From: Pseudomonas segetis
GTDB taxonomy: Bacteria > Pseudomonadota > Gammaproteobacteria > Pseudomonadales > Pseudomonadaceae
Length of the DNA: 64,000 bases
Direction: 5' to 3'
NCBI RefSeq assembly: GCF_900188155.1
Contig: NZ_FZOG01000001.1
Span: 62,001 to 126,000, forward strand
Below the pieces are notes generated by a model that saw only the letters and a list, made by a program, of their open reading frames with translations, was not told the origin of the DNA and searched no databases. A program made the position numbers and the translations under genes. Positions 50,746-60,494 of this stretch are shown one piece after another. Position 1 is the first letter of the stretch. Each line of letters starts with the position of its first letter.

Positions 50746-51197
50746 TCGAAGAGCAGGGGCGGGTCGTTGCAGTAGAGTCCGGCGCGGTATGGGTCGAGAC
50801 ACTTCGCAAAAGCACCTGCTCTACATGCTCGGCAAATGCCGGCTGCGGCCAGGGTTTGCTCGATAAGCTAGGCGTTGATAGCCGTCGAGGCTATGTGCGA
50901 GCGCTATCAAATCTGCATTTAACTGTTGGCGACCAAGTAGTGATTGGGGGGCGCGAGGATTTGCTTGTGCGCGGTTCACTGCTCGTCTACCTGATGCCCT
51001 TGATTGGGCTATTTGCGGCAGCTGTTCTTGCTGATCAGCTGTCTCTGAGTGAGCCGTGGGTAATTCTGTCAAGTTTCGCGGGGTTGGTTGCATCCTGGCT
51101 CGGGGTGCGCTGGCGGACGTCTCGTGTGGCGGAAAATCCACAATTTCAGCCGGTAGTAATGCGTGCCATATTGGCGAATGCTACGACTGTTCAATGA
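50742..51197 (+). CDS. mucC: MucC/RseC-family membrane protein
   Basis: 151 residues. The N-terminal part has the cysteine-rich motif RKSTCSTCSANAGCGQGLL, followed by two membrane helices (about residues 82-115) and a short tail. RseC/MucC family members modulate the sigma-E response, and some act in reducing SoxR-type or thiol systems; the exact role of MucC is minor or conditional. Overlaps mucB by 4 bases (ATGA). Confidence 0.9.
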   Translation: MIEEQGRVVAVESGAVWVETLRKSTCSTCSANAGCGQGLLDKLGVDSRRGYVRALSNLHLTVGDQVVIGGREDLLVRGSLLVYLMPLIGLFAAAVLADQLSLSEPWVILSSFAGLVASWLGVRWRTSRVAENPQFQPVVMRAILANATTVQ

Positions 51198-51230
51198 GTC
51201 AATCTATTCCGGATGGGGAGCTTTACGTTA

Positions 51231-52658
51231 ATGCCTAGCCTGAAAATATGTTGTTCCGCTGTGCTCTCATTGTTGCTAATGGGGCAGGCGCTCACCGCTC
51301 GTGCTGAGCTGCCTGACTTCACTGAGCTGGTTGAGAAGGCCTCGCCCGCAGTTGTAAACATCAGCACGCGGCAAAAAATCCCAGATGCAGTCGCAAGCTC
51401 TGGCGGTATGTCTGCACCCGACCTTGAGGGGCTGCCGCCGATGTTTCGTGAATTCTTCGAGCGCAGCATTCCACAGCAGCCACGACCGCCGAGCCATGGC
51501 CGTCAGCGTGAAGCGCAATCGCTGGGTTCTGGGTTCATCATTTCCTCCGACGGCTACATCATGACCAACAATCATGTGATCGCCGATGCCGATGAAATCA
51601 TTGTTCGCCTGTCGGATCGCAGTGAGCTCGAGGCCAAGGTGATCGGCGCAGACCCGCGCAGTGACGTGGCCTTGCTCAAGGTCGATGCCAAGGACCTGCC
51701 CACAGTAAAGCTGGGCAAGTCGGAAGACCTCAAGGTCGGTGAGTGGGTGTTGGCCATTGGTTCGCCATTTGGTTTCGACCATTCGGTGACAGCCGGTATC
51801 GTCAGCGCCAAGGGGCGTAGTCTGCCGAATGAAAGCTACGTGCCTTTTATTCAGACCGATGTGGCGATCAACCCAGGCAACTCAGGCGGTCCGCTGTTCA
51901 ACCTCGAGGGTGAGGTCGTAGGCATCAACTCGCAGATTTTCACCCGTTCCGGTGGTTTCATGGGGTTGTCCTTTGCGATTCCCATGAGCGTGGCAATGGA
52001 TGTGGCTGATCAACTCAAGGCTGATGGTAAGGTCAGTCGCGGCTGGCTGGGCGTGGTCATCCAGGAAGTGAACAAGGACCTGGCCGAGTCGTTTGGCTTG
52101 GACAAGCCGGCAGGCGCCCTGGTTGCCCAGGTGCTTGAAGGTGGCCCAGGTGCCAAGAGTGGTTTGCAGGTGGGTGATGTAATCCTGAGCCTCAATGGCA
52201 AGCCGATCATCATGTCTGCTGACCTGCCGCACCTTGTCGGTGGCTTGAAGCCTGGCTCCAAGGCGAAGATGGAAGTTGTTCGTGATGGCGCTCGCAAGAC
52301 GCTTGACCTGACCATCGGCTCGCTACCTGAAGATGGCACTGCTCTGGCTGGCGATGCGGCACCAAGCGCCGAGCAAAGCAGCAACCGCCTGGGCGTTAAA
52401 GTGGCTGAGTTGAGCGCCGAGCAAAAGAAAGCGCTGGATCTCAAGGGTGGCGTGGTGATCAGTGAGGTCATGGATGGACCGGCTGCGTTGATCGGTTTGC
52501 GTCAGGGGGATGTCATTACTCACCTGAACAATCAGGCGATTGACTCTGGCAAAACCTTTGCGGCTGTCGCCAAGGCCCTGCCGAAGGATCGCTCGGTGTC
52601 GATGCGCGTATTGCGCAAGGGCCGCGCAAGCTTCATTACCTTCAAATTGTCTGAGTAA
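51231..52658 (+). CDS. mucD: DegP/HtrA-type periplasmic serine protease MucD
   Basis: 475 residues with a signal peptide (LLLMGQALTARAELPDF). Catalytic triad: histidine in MTNNHVIADADE, aspartate in DPRSDVALLKVD and serine in NPGNSGGPLFNLEG. Two PDZ domains follow (about residues 270-360 and 385-470), with GWLGVVIQEVNKDLAESFG and GVKVAELSAEQKKALDLKGGV as their starts. It degrades misfolded periplasmic proteins and dampens AlgU activation. ATG at 51231 gives a standard signal peptide; an in-frame ATG at 51213 would add six residues. Confidence 0.95.
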   Translation: MPSLKICCSAVLSLLLMGQALTARAELPDFTELVEKASPAVVNISTRQKIPDAVASSGGMSAPDLEGLPPMFREFFERSIPQQPRPPSHGRQREAQSLGSGFIISSDGYIMTNNHVIADADEIIVRLSDRSELEAKVIGADPRSDVALLKVDAKDLPTVKLGKSEDLKVGEWVLAIGSPFGFDHSVTAGIVSAKGRSLPNESYVPFIQTDVAINPGNSGGPLFNLEGEVVGINSQIFTRSGGFMGLSFAIPMSVAMDVADQLKADGKVSRGWLGVVIQEVNKDLAESFGLDKPAGALVAQVLEGGPGAKSGLQVGDVILSLNGKPIIMSADLPHLVGGLKPGSKAKMEVVRDGARKTLDLTIGSLPEDGTALAGDAAPSAEQSSNRLGVKVAELSAEQKKALDLKGGVVISEVMDGPAALIGLRQGDVITHLNNQAIDSGKTFAAVAKALPKDRSVSMRVLRKGRASFITFKLSE

Positions 52659-52671
52659 CAGTCGACAGCGG

Positions 52672-52698
52672 AAAAGGGCGATTTAATCGCCCTTTTTT
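52672..52698 (+). terminator. Intrinsic terminator of the algU-mucABCD operon
   Basis: GGGCGAT-TTA-ATCGCCC preceded by AAAA and followed by TTTTTT, 13 bases after mucD. A textbook intrinsic terminator that can work on both strands. Confidence 0.95.
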
Positions 52699-52862
52699 GT
52701 GTCTTGCCCCCGGCGAATCTGCCGCTGTGCAGGCTTTGCGGCAGGTTGTCAGCCTTATATCAGCGAGGTTGGGGCCGTGGGTGACGAGTTGGCGGTAAAT
52801 CGGGTACACTTCGCGGCTATTTTCGGCGGGCCGTCGCCTGCGATCTTTTTGAGTGTTGTCTT

Positions 52863-54662
52863 GTGAGTGACCTGAGCCACATACGTAATTTCAGTATTAT
52901 TGCCCATATTGACCACGGCAAGTCGACGCTTGCTGACCGCTTTATTCAAATGTGCGGTGGTCTGACTGAGCGCGAAATGGAGGCCCAGGTGCTGGACTCC
53001 ATGGACTTGGAGCGCGAGCGCGGCATTACCATCAAGGCGCACAGCGTGACCTTGTATTACAAGGCGCGTGACGGCAAAACCTATCAGTTGAACTTCATTG
53101 ATACGCCTGGCCACGTTGACTTCACCTATGAAGTCAGTCGTTCGCTGGCTGCGTGCGAAGGCGCGTTGCTGGTGGTCGATGCCGGCCAGGGTGTTGAGGC
53201 GCAGTCGGTAGCTAACTGCTATACCGCTATCGAGCAGGGCCTTGAGGTCATGCCGGTACTGAACAAGATGGACTTGCCGCAGGCCGAGCCTGAGCGAGTC
53301 AAGGAAGAAATCGAACATATCATCGGTATCGATGCGACCGATGCCGTGGCCTGTAGCGCCAAGAGCGGCATGGGCGTCGATGAAGTGCTGGAGCGTCTGG
53401 TTACCACCATTCCGGCACCAACCGGCGAGATTGATGCACCGCTGCAAGCGTTGATCATCGACTCCTGGTTTGACAACTACCTGGGTGTTGTCTCTCTGGT
53501 GCGCGTGCGTCACGGGCGGATCAAGAAGGGCGACAAGGTGCTGGTCAAATCCACCGGCAAGATGCATCAGGTCGACAGCGTTGGCGTGTTCAACCCCAAG
53601 CACACTGCCACAGCCGATCTTAAAGCCGGTGAAGTGGGCTTTATTATCGCCGGTATCAAGGACATTCATGGTGCGCCAGTGGGCGATACCCTGACCCTGT
53701 CGACGACCCCTGATGTCGATATGCTGCCCGGCTTCAAACGCGTCAAGCCGCAGGTCTACGCTGGCTTGTTCCCGGTCAGCTCCGATGACTTTGAAGACTT
53801 CCGTGAAGCCCTGCAGAAGCTGACGCTCAACGATGCTGCATTGCAGTACGAGCCGGAAAGCTCCGACGCCTTGGGCTTTGGTTTCCGCATTGGCTTCCTC
53901 GGCATGCTGCACATGGAGATCATCCAGGAGCGCCTTGAGCGTGAGTATGACCTGGACCTGATCACCACGGCGCCGACCGTAGTCTTTGAGGTCGTGCTCA
54001 AAACCGGCGAAACCATCTACGTCGACAACCCATCGAAGTTGCCGGATATCTCGGCTATCGAAGATATGCGCGAGCCCATAGTGCGCGCCAATATCCTGGT
54101 GCCGCAGGAGCATTTGGGTAACGTCATTACCCTGTGTATCGAAAAGCGCGGCGTACAAATCGATATGCAGTACCTGAGCAGTCAGGTCCAGGTTTCCTAC
54201 GACCTGCCAATGAACGAGGTGGTGCTCGACTTTTTCGACCGCCTCAAGTCGGTAAGTCGTGGTTATGCGTCGCTGGACTACAGCTTCGACCGTTTCCAGT
54301 CGGCTAATCTGGTCAAGTTGGATGTGCTGATCAACGGCGACAAGGTCGATGCATTGGCGCTGATCGTGCACCGTGACAAGGCGCAATACAAAGGTCGCCA
54401 GTTGACCGAGAAAATGAAGGAACTGATTCCGCGTCAGATGTTCGATGTGGCAATTCAGGCTGCAATTGGTGGGCAAATCATTGCGCGTACAAGCGTCAAG
54501 GCTTTGCGTAAAAACGTACTGGCCAAATGCTACGGTGGCGACGTAAGTCGTAAACGTAAGCTGCTGGAAAAGCAGAAGGCCGGTAAGAAAAGAATGAAGC
54601 AGGTCGGTAATGTGGAAATACCACAAGACGCCTTCCTTGCTGTTCTCAAAGTGGATAGTTAA
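52863..54662 (+). CDS. lepA: Elongation factor 4 (back-translocating GTPase LepA)
   Basis: 599 residues. The GTPase P-loop is [13 protein letters not shown], the effector [11 protein letters not shown] and the G3 motif DTPGHVDF, with NKMDLP as G4. The characteristic LepA C-terminal domain is present ([45 protein letters not shown]). GTG start at 52863. lepB begins 5 bp after it, so lepA-lepB are one operon. The reverse-strand 623-codon open frame across it is a shadow. Confidence 0.98.
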   Translation: MSDLSHIRNFSIIAHIDHGKSTLADRFIQMCGGLTEREMEAQVLDSMDLERERGITIKAHSVTLYYKARDGKTYQLNFIDTPGHVDFTYEVSRSLAACEGALLVVDAGQGVEAQSVANCYTAIEQGLEVMPVLNKMDLPQAEPERVKEEIEHIIGIDATDAVACSAKSGMGVDEVLERLVTTIPAPTGEIDAPLQALIIDSWFDNYLGVVSLVRVRHGRIKKGDKVLVKSTGKMHQVDSVGVFNPKHTATADLKAGEVGFIIAGIKDIHGAPVGDTLTLSTTPDVDMLPGFKRVKPQVYAGLFPVSSDDFEDFREALQKLTLNDAALQYEPESSDALGFGFRIGFLGMLHMEIIQERLEREYDLDLITTAPTVVFEVVLKTGETIYVDNPSKLPDISAIEDMREPIVRANILVPQEHLGNVITLCIEKRGVQIDMQYLSSQVQVSYDLPMNEVVLDFFDRLKSVSRGYASLDYSFDRFQSANLVKLDVLINGDKVDALALIVHRDKAQYKGRQLTEKMKELIPRQMFDVAIQAAIGGQIIARTSVKALRKNVLAKCYGGDVSRKRKLLEKQKAGKKRMKQVGNVEIPQDAFLAVLKVDS

Positions 54663-54667
54663 GACAT

Positions 54668-55525
54668 ATGTCGATCAATTTCCCGCTGTTACTGGTCATC
54701 GCAGTTGCCGTGTGTGGTGCCTTGGCTTTATTTGACTTGGTGTTTCTGGCTCCACGTCGGCGTAATGCAATCGCAACCTATCAAGGTCAGGTTGCTGGCG
54801 AGGCCGACGAGCAGGTGATTGAACGACTGAATAAAGAGCCGCTGCTGGTCGAGTACGGCAAGTCTTTCTTTCCCGTATTGGCGATTGTGCTGATACTGCG
54901 CTCCTTTCTGGTTGAACCCTTCCAGATTCCATCGGGCTCAATGCGCCCGACCCTGGAAGTCGGTGACTTCATCCTGGTAAACAAGTTTGCCTATGGTATT
55001 CGTTTGCCGGTCATCGATACCAAGGTTATCCAGGTCGAAGACCCGCAGCGTGGCGATGTAATGGTGTTTCGCTATCCAAGCGATCCGAACATCAACTACA
55101 TCAAGCGGGTAGTGGGCTTGCCGGGCGACCAGATCCGTTACACCAAGGACAAGCACCTCTATGTGAACGGCAAGCTGGTCGCTCAACAGCTGATCGGTGA
55201 AGAGCCAGGCAGCCTCGGCAGCGTGATGCTCTACAACGAGAAACTGGGCGAAGCTGAGCATTTGATTCGCAAGGAAATGAAGCGTTATCACGCCGTTCCC
55301 GGCGGTGAGTGGGTGGTGCCTGAAGGGCACTACTTCATGATGGGCGATAACCGCGACAACTCCAACGACAGCCGTTACTGGAATGACCCAAACATTCCAA
55401 AGCCCTTGCTGGGCATGGTTCCAGACAAAAATATCGTGGGTAAGGCCTTTGCGGTATGGATGAGCTGGCCGGATCCGAAAATGAGTAATCTGCCAAACTT
55501 TTCACGCGTTGGCCTGATTCACTGA
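54668..55525 (+). CDS. lepB: Signal peptidase I
   Basis: 285 residues. Two N-terminal membrane segments (about residues 5-23 and 62-78). The catalytic serine is in IPSGSMRPTLEVGDFILVNK and the lysine in NYIKRVVGLPGD, with box E MGDNRDNSNDSRYW. Cleaves signal peptides of exported proteins. It follows lepA by 5 bp. Confidence 0.97.
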   Translation: MSINFPLLLVIAVAVCGALALFDLVFLAPRRRNAIATYQGQVAGEADEQVIERLNKEPLLVEYGKSFFPVLAIVLILRSFLVEPFQIPSGSMRPTLEVGDFILVNKFAYGIRLPVIDTKVIQVEDPQRGDVMVFRYPSDPNINYIKRVVGLPGDQIRYTKDKHLYVNGKLVAQQLIGEEPGSLGSVMLYNEKLGEAEHLIRKEMKRYHAVPGGEWVVPEGHYFMMGDNRDNSNDSRYWNDPNIPKPLLGMVPDKNIVGKAFAVWMSWPDPKMSNLPNFSRVGLIH

Positions 55526-55540
55526 TTTAAAACCTGAAAA

Positions 55541-55567
55541 TGCGGCGCTGTTCAAATCAGCGCCGCA
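55541..55567 (+). terminator. 10-bp GC-rich hairpin after lepB
   Basis: TGCGGCGCTG-TTCAAAT-CAGCGCCGCA, 15 bases after the lepB stop. The sequence after it (GTCTATATATAG) has no T run, so it may end the lepA-lepB message only partly. Confidence 0.5.
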
Positions 55568-55631
55568 GTCTATATATAGTCTGTTAGCTCGCCGCTTTGG
55601 CGTTTTAAAATTCTAATAAATGGGGTTAATC

Positions 55632-56009
55632 ATGACATTTGCGCGTTCGCAAAAGGGAATGTCTATTATTAGTTGGTTGCTGGTGCTGGGGCTTGTTGCG
55701 TTTTTTGCCAGCGCGGCTTTCAAGGTAATACCGCATTACCTTGACTATATGTCGATGGAAAAGATCATCACTTCGGTCGAGACCGACAAGGCTGCGGATA
55801 TCCGCACCGTTGGTGATTTTTACAACCATGTCAGCAAGGGCATGCAGGTCAACAGTATTCGCGACCTGAAGCTTCGGGATGCCCTTGAAGTAACAGTCGA
55901 GAACAATGAATTTCGCGCTCATCTCAAATACGAGAAGCGTGAGCCGCTGATCGAGAACCTCGATCTGGTGGTCCATTTTGATAAAGAATTCCGTGTGCGT
56001 ATGCCGTGA
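55632..56009 (+). CDS. DUF4845-family single-pass membrane protein
   Basis: 125 residues with one N-terminal membrane anchor ([20 protein letters not shown]), followed by the family core [19 protein letters not shown] and [29 protein letters not shown]. The charged basic N-terminus ([11 protein letters not shown]) resembles a prepilin-like leader. It is the usual small gene between lepB and rnc in Pseudomonas; function unknown. The ATG at 55632 follows GGGGTTAATC; an in-frame ATG 12 bases upstream is less likely. Its stop overlaps rnc. Confidence 0.88.
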   Translation: MTFARSQKGMSIISWLLVLGLVAFFASAAFKVIPHYLDYMSMEKIITSVETDKAADIRTVGDFYNHVSKGMQVNSIRDLKLRDALEVTVENNEFRAHLKYEKREPLIENLDLVVHFDKEFRVRMP

Positions 56010-56695
56010 ATGATTCGTTAGCCCGTTTAGAGCGCAAGCTCGGTTACACCTTTAAAGACCAGGACCACATGGTCCTGGCCCTGACCCATCGCAGTTTTGC
56101 TGGGCGCAATAATGAGCGCCTGGAATTCCTCGGTGACGCTATTCTTAACTTTGTTGCGGGCGAGGCGCTGTTCGAGCGCTTCCCGCAAGCCCGAGAAGGC
56201 CAGTTGTCACGCTTGCGCGCGCGCTTGGTCAAGGGCGAAACCCTGGCGATCCTGGCCCGTGGCTTTGATCTGGGTGAATACCTGCGACTGGGTTCCGGCG
56301 AGCTTAAAAGCGGCGGTTTTCGACGTGAGTCGATCCTGGCCGATGCACTGGAAGCATTGATCGGTGCTATCTACCTGGATTCGGGCATGGAGGCGGCGCG
56401 TGAGCGTGTGCTGGCATGGCTGACCAATGAGTTGGAAAGCCTGACCCTGGTCGATACCAACAAGGATCCAAAAACGCGGCTGCAGGAGTTCCTGCAGTCC
56501 CGTGCCTGCGAATTGCCGCGTTACGATGTGGTTGATATTCAGGGCGAGCCTCACTGTCGGACATTCATCGTTGAATGCCAGGTGACTTTATTGAATGACA
56601 AAACACTGGGGCAGGGCGCTAGTCGGCGCATTGCTGAACAGGTTGCCGCCGCGGCAGCCCTGATCGCCCTGGGTGTGGAGAACGGCCATGACTGA
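56006..56695 (+). CDS. rnc: Ribonuclease III
   Basis: 229 residues. The signature [20 protein letters not shown] (about residues 37-56) carries the catalytic acidic residues, with [16 protein letters not shown] as the second metal-binding part. The C-terminal double-stranded RNA-binding domain follows ([37 protein letters not shown]). Cleaves double-stranded RNA in rRNA processing. GTG start at 56006 overlaps the DUF4845 stop. Overlaps era by 8 bases. Confidence 0.97.
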   Translation: MNDSLARLERKLGYTFKDQDHMVLALTHRSFAGRNNERLEFLGDAILNFVAGEALFERFPQAREGQLSRLRARLVKGETLAILARGFDLGEYLRLGSGELKSGGFRRESILADALEALIGAIYLDSGMEAARERVLAWLTNELESLTLVDTNKDPKTRLQEFLQSRACELPRYDVVDIQGEPHCRTFIVECQVTLLNDKTLGQGASRRIAEQVAAAAALIALGVENGHD

Positions 56696-57590
56696 TTCAC
56701 CTGTTTCACGCTGTGGCTATGTCGCCATCGTTGGCCGGCCTAACGTGGGCAAGTCAACGCTGCTGAACCATATCCTTGGGCAAAAGCTTGCAATTACCTC
56801 GCGCAAGCCGCAAACCACTCGCCACAATATGCTCGGCATCAAGACCGAACATGGCGCCCAGGCTATCTATGTCGATACCCCAGGCCTACATAAAAACAAC
56901 GAGAAAGCGCTCAATCGCTACATGAACAAAAGCGCATCTTCGGCGTTGAAAGACGTTGATGTGGTGATTTTTGTGGTTGATCGCACCCGTTGGACGGATG
57001 AAGACCAGATGGTGCTTGAGCGTATCCAGTACGTTGAAGGCCCGGTGATTCTGGCGATCAACAAGACCGATCGCCTTGAAGACAAGTCAGACCTGATGCC
57101 GCACCTGGAGTGGTTGGCTACCCAGTTGCCCAAGGCTGAGATCGTGCCTATCTCCGCGCACCACGGCCATAATCTCGAAACCCTTGAGAAACTGGTTAGC
57201 TCGCACCTGCCGGAAGGCGATCACTTCTTCCCCGAAGACCAGATCACTGACCGCTCCAGTCGTTTCTTCGCCGCCGAGTTGGTGCGCGAAAAAATCATGC
57301 GTCAACTGGGTGCCGAGCTGCCCTACCAGATCACCGTTGAAATTGAAGAGTTCAAGCAAGAAGGCCGGATTCTGCATATTCATGCGCTTATTCTGGTTGA
57401 ACGCGACGGCCAGAAGAAAATCATCATTGGCGACAAGGGTGAGCGCATCAAGCGAGTTGGCCAGGAAGCGCGCAAGGACATGGAAGTGCTGTTCGATTCC
57501 AAGGTCATGCTCAACCTCTGGGTCAAGGTCAAAGGTGGTTGGTCGGATGATGAGCGGGCTTTGCGTTCGCTCGGTTACGACGACATCTGA
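56688..57590 (+). CDS. era: GTPase Era
   Basis: 300 residues. GTPase motifs: [12 protein letters not shown] (P-loop), [11 protein letters not shown] (switch), DTPGLH and NKTDRLED. The C-terminal KH domain has GEMI-like [22 protein letters not shown]. Binds the 3' end of 16S rRNA in 30S assembly. ATG at 56688 overlaps the rnc stop, so rnc, era and recO are a translationally linked run. Confidence 0.97.
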   Translation: MTDSPVSRCGYVAIVGRPNVGKSTLLNHILGQKLAITSRKPQTTRHNMLGIKTEHGAQAIYVDTPGLHKNNEKALNRYMNKSASSALKDVDVVIFVVDRTRWTDEDQMVLERIQYVEGPVILAINKTDRLEDKSDLMPHLEWLATQLPKAEIVPISAHHGHNLETLEKLVSSHLPEGDHFFPEDQITDRSSRFFAAELVREKIMRQLGAELPYQITVEIEEFKQEGRILHIHALILVERDGQKKIIIGDKGERIKRVGQEARKDMEVLFDSKVMLNLWVKVKGGWSDDERALRSLGYDDI

Positions 57591-57688
57591 GCAAGCACGG
57601 CAGATTAGGCCGTCATGATCAGTTAAGCTTGCTCCAATGCGCGCGTGGCACCCAGCCACGCGCAGTTCATTTCGAGTCAATACTTGCC

Positions 57689-58387
57689 ATGCTTGTGCTG
57701 AACCAGCCCGCTTATGTGTTGCACAGCCGTGCGTATCGCGAGAGCAGCGCGCTGGTGGATTTCCTTACGCCTCAAGGGCGCTTGCGCGCCGTTTTACGAG
57801 GTGCACGGGGCAAGGCCGGAACCCTGGCGCGGCCTTTTGTTGCCCTGGATGCCGAGTTTCGCGGTCGCGGTGAGTTGAAGAATGTCTCGCGCCTCGAGGC
57901 AACCGGCATCCCCAATCTATTGTCAGGCGAGGCGCTGTTCAGTGGGCTTTATCTCAATGAACTTCTGATTCGCTTGTTACCCGCCGAAGATGCCCAGCCA
58001 GCGATTTTCGATCACTATGCCCTGACCTTGCTTGCGCTTGGCCAGGGGCGGGCCATCGAGCCTTTGTTGCGCTCCTTCGAGTGGCGTTTGCTCGACCAAC
58101 TGGGCTATGGTTTTGCCCTCGACCAGGATTTGCACGGCCAGGCCGTGGTCAGTGATGGTATCTATCGCTTGCAGACAGACGACGGCCTGGTGCCTATAGG
58201 CCAATGGCAGCCAGGTGCATTCCAGGGTGCCGAATTGTTAGCCATGGCCGACGCCAACTGGCAAACTCCGGGTGCGCTAGCAGCTGCCAAACGGCTGATG
58301 CGCCAAGCACTGGCCCCCCATCTAGGCGGCAAGCCGCTGGTTAGCCGTGAATTGTTTATGACCCTCAAGGAGCCTACTCGTGACTGA
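57689..58387 (+). CDS. recO: DNA repair protein RecO
   Basis: 232 residues. The N-terminal OB-fold opens with [35 protein letters not shown] and continues [12 protein letters not shown]. The helical C-terminal part is [14 protein letters not shown]. No cysteine zinc cluster is visible. Loads RecA with RecF and RecR in recombination repair. The start at 57689 (MLVLNQPAY) suits the family; the upstream 20 codons of open frame have no similarity. The 98-bp gap after era holds a CGCGTGG/CCACGCG inverted repeat (57642-57662). Overlaps pdxJ by 8 bases. Confidence 0.94.
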   Translation: MLVLNQPAYVLHSRAYRESSALVDFLTPQGRLRAVLRGARGKAGTLARPFVALDAEFRGRGELKNVSRLEATGIPNLLSGEALFSGLYLNELLIRLLPAEDAQPAIFDHYALTLLALGQGRAIEPLLRSFEWRLLDQLGYGFALDQDLHGQAVVSDGIYRLQTDDGLVPIGQWQPGAFQGAELLAMADANWQTPGALAAAKRLMRQALAPHLGGKPLVSRELFMTLKEPTRD

Positions 58388-59126
58388 TGCCAATCGTGTT
58401 TTGCTGGGTGTGAATATTGATCATGTAGCTACGCTGCGCCAAGCCCGTGGCACACGTTACCCAGATCCGGTGAAGGCTGCGTTGGACGCCGAGGAAGCGG
58501 GTGCCGACGGCATTACCGTACACCTGCGTGAAGATCGCCGGCACATCCAGGAGCGCGACGTGCGCCTGCTTAAAGAGGTGATGCAAACACGCATGAACTT
58601 CGAGATGGGCGTGACCGAGGAGATGCTCGCATTTGCTGAAAGCATCCGTCCCGAGCATGTATGCCTGGTGCCGGAAACGCGCCAGGAGCTGACCACCGAA
58701 GGCGGGCTCGATGTTGCAGGCCAGGAGGAGCGCATTCGTGCGGCGGTGGAGCGCTTGAGCAAGATAGGCTGTGAGGTTTCGTTGTTTATCGACCCGGACC
58801 CGCAACAGATCGACGCTTCCAAACGTGTCGGCGCGCCTGCTGTTGAGTTGCATACCGGTCGTTATGCCGATGCGCATACAGCCCAGGAGCAAGCCGTCGA
58901 ATTGGCACGTATTGCCGATGGTGTGAAGCGTGGCGTCAGCCAGGGTTTGATCGTCAACGCCGGGCATGGCTTGCACTATCACAACGTTGAACCCGTGGCG
59001 GCGATTGCCGGGATCAACGAATTGAATATCGGCCATGCGCTGGTCGCCCATGCCTTGTTTGTCGGTTTTAAACAGGCCGTGGTGGAGATGAAGCAATTGA
59101 TAGTGGCAGCAGCTAACCGCGGGTGA
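58380..59126 (+). CDS. pdxJ: Pyridoxine 5'-phosphate synthase
   Basis: 248 residues with the PdxJ pattern: [23 protein letters not shown] at the N-terminus, [28 protein letters not shown], and late [18 protein letters not shown]. Combines 1-deoxyxylulose-5-phosphate with 3-amino-2-oxopropyl phosphate to form pyridoxine 5'-phosphate. GTG start overlapping recO. The following genes differ from the run seen in many Pseudomonas, suggesting a local junction here. Confidence 0.97.
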   Translation: MTDANRVLLGVNIDHVATLRQARGTRYPDPVKAALDAEEAGADGITVHLREDRRHIQERDVRLLKEVMQTRMNFEMGVTEEMLAFAESIRPEHVCLVPETRQELTTEGGLDVAGQEERIRAAVERLSKIGCEVSLFIDPDPQQIDASKRVGAPAVELHTGRYADAHTAQEQAVELARIADGVKRGVSQGLIVNAGHGLHYHNVEPVAAIAGINELNIGHALVAHALFVGFKQAVVEMKQLIVAAANRG

Positions 59127-59206
59127 TTGCGTCAGGCAGGCAGCGGCCAAAGCCAGGCACTTTCAACCAGGGCTCTCACCCCGCACCATTGCTGCACCGA
59201 AGGCGC

Positions 59207-59722
59207 TCAAGGCAGGCAGATTGATGCCGGAAAGAGCAGCATCAGCAGCCATCCCGCCACAAAAAGTCCCAGTCCGAAGGTCAGGTGCGCAGTGACGCTT
59301 CTGCGCCTTGTTACCCTCGGCACCCCAGTCTTCGAACCGGCAACGCCGAAACCGAGCGCGGGTTGCATGATGAAAAAGGGCGCAATTACGCTGACCAACC
59401 CCATAACCAGAGCAGGCGCCAGTGTGGGGTTGCAGAGCCAGGCAGATCCTTTCGCACCGATCAGCACCATCGCGAAGACAATACCGGTGATGTAATGGAA
59501 TGCCCACCCGACCAAGCGTTCATTCCTGACTGGAGCCGCCCCCATGATCGGGGCATGACGAAACCGCCCTCGCAACATGTGGCCCAGCCAACGACCGACC
59601 AGGCCATAGTCAAGCGACGCTAGACCAAACACTCGTGCTTGAATAAAACCCGATAGGTCCATGATCAGCGTGGCCCCCATTCCAACAAACAGAATGCGCA
59701 GTGCTGTCTCGCTTATTCCCAT
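59207..59722 (-). CDS. DUF2938-family membrane protein
   Basis: 171 residues with about four membrane helices. MGISETALRILFVGMGATLIMDLSGFI is the first. A conserved RHAPIMGAAPVRNERLVGWAFHYITGI loop follows, then GLVSVIAPFFIMQPALGFGVAG and a final helix. Function unknown. It is divergent from the MerR-type regulator, and the spacer holds a palindrome matching MerR-family operators, so this protein is the probable regulated target. Start at 59722 follows GGAGGTACGTC. Confidence 0.82.
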   Translation of the reverse strand: MGISETALRILFVGMGATLIMDLSGFIQARVFGLASLDYGLVGRWLGHMLRGRFRHAPIMGAAPVRNERLVGWAFHYITGIVFAMVLIGAKGSAWLCNPTLAPALVMGLVSVIAPFFIMQPALGFGVAGSKTGVPRVTRRRSVTAHLTFGLGLFVAGWLLMLLFPASICLP

Positions 59723-59779
59723 GACGTACCTCCTTGCCTTCAACCTGTTTTGGCGGTTTGATACGAGCAGTCTGCAAGT

Positions 59780-59793
59780 TCAAGTCGACTTGA
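59780..59793. promoter_or_regulatory. MerR-family operator-like palindrome
   Basis: TCAAGTCGACTTGA is a perfect 14-bp palindrome within GTTCAAGTCGACTTGAGG, near-identical to the SoxR-type operator CCTCAAGTTAACTTGAGG. On the minus strand it falls between TTGACC and CAGACT with a 19-bp spacer, the stretched spacing activated by MerR proteins. Confidence 0.65.
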
Positions 59794-59801
59794 GGTCAAG
59801 C

Positions 59802-60239
59802 ATGAAAGAGCTGGTTATTGGTGAAGTGGTACGACGTTCCGGTCTACCGGCTTCAACGCTGCGCTACTACGAAGAAAAAGGCCTTATCCGTTCGATCGGC
59901 CGGCGTGGCCTGAGTCGCGTGTTTCATGCCGATGTACTTGAGCGGTTGTCCTTGATCGCACTCGGGCAATCGGCAGAGCTTTCACTGGACGATCTTGTCG
60001 CCATGCTGGACGCAGAGGGGCAGCCCGATATTGATCGTCAGCGGCTCAAGCAAAAGGCTGACGAACTGGACAGCACCATCGAACGACTCAGCGCCATACG
60101 CGACGAGCTCCGCCGAGTAGCGTCCTGCCCTGCTGATCGTCATATTGAATGCCCAAGCTTCCAGAAAATGCTGGGGGCGGTCGGGGCGGGGGGCGAGAGA
60201 AAGGCTGGAAAGGGTGGCCTGCGCAAACCTGGCGCATGA
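59802..60239 (+). CDS. MerR-family transcriptional regulator
   Basis: 145 residues. The N-terminal winged helix is typical of MerR: IGEVVRRSGLPASTLRYYEEKGLIRSIGRRGLSRVFHADVLERL. A dimerisation helix follows (LKQKADELDSTIERLSAIRDELRRV). The C-terminal sensor region has only two cysteines (SCPADRHIECPSF), so the four-cysteine 2Fe-2S site of SoxR is not present. The ligand is unknown. Divergent from the DUF2938 gene. Start at 59802 follows GAGGTC; the longer open frame upstream reads through the operator and is not used. The last 20 residues are a basic, glycine-rich tail. Confidence 0.88.
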   Translation: MKELVIGEVVRRSGLPASTLRYYEEKGLIRSIGRRGLSRVFHADVLERLSLIALGQSAELSLDDLVAMLDAEGQPDIDRQRLKQKADELDSTIERLSAIRDELRRVASCPADRHIECPSFQKMLGAVGAGGERKAGKGGLRKPGA

Positions 60240-60439
60240 AGGGAAATAGAACGTTTTGGATCGACAGCAGCAACCCTCTCGGATAGGCAGTTGTGGGCCG
60301 TATTCAGACTGTCGCGACAGACTGGAGTCGACCCTAAGTGGTCATCACTCCAACCGCCACTGGCACGTATAAGCCAAGCAATGAAAGCTGCGAATGGAGT
60401 GAGCAGAACCAAGCCGCCAACGACGACTGCCCAGCCCAT
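60140..60439 (-). CDS. Uncertain small membrane ORF
   Basis: 99 codons starting with a plausible membrane helix (MGWAVVVGGLVLLTPFAAFIAWL), but the rest is low-complexity and overlaps the 3' end of the MerR gene. No ribosome site is visible. Only the first 30 or so residues look protein-like. It may be a remnant. The surrounding 60240-60494 contains nothing else I recognise. Confidence 0.2.
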   Translation of the reverse strand: MGWAVVVGGLVLLTPFAAFIAWLIRASGGWSDDHLGSTPVCRDSLNTAHNCLSERVAAVDPKRSISLHAPGLRRPPFPAFLSPPAPTAPSIFWKLGHSI

Positions 60440-60494
60440 GCAATGATGTGGCCGAAGTCGACTACAGGCCTCAAGGAATCCCCGAGGAGTGGTG

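Noticed and set aside
52755-54626. 623-codon open frame on the minus strand
   Set aside because: Lies exactly antisense to lepA, an unmistakable full-length GTPase; no domain pattern of its own.
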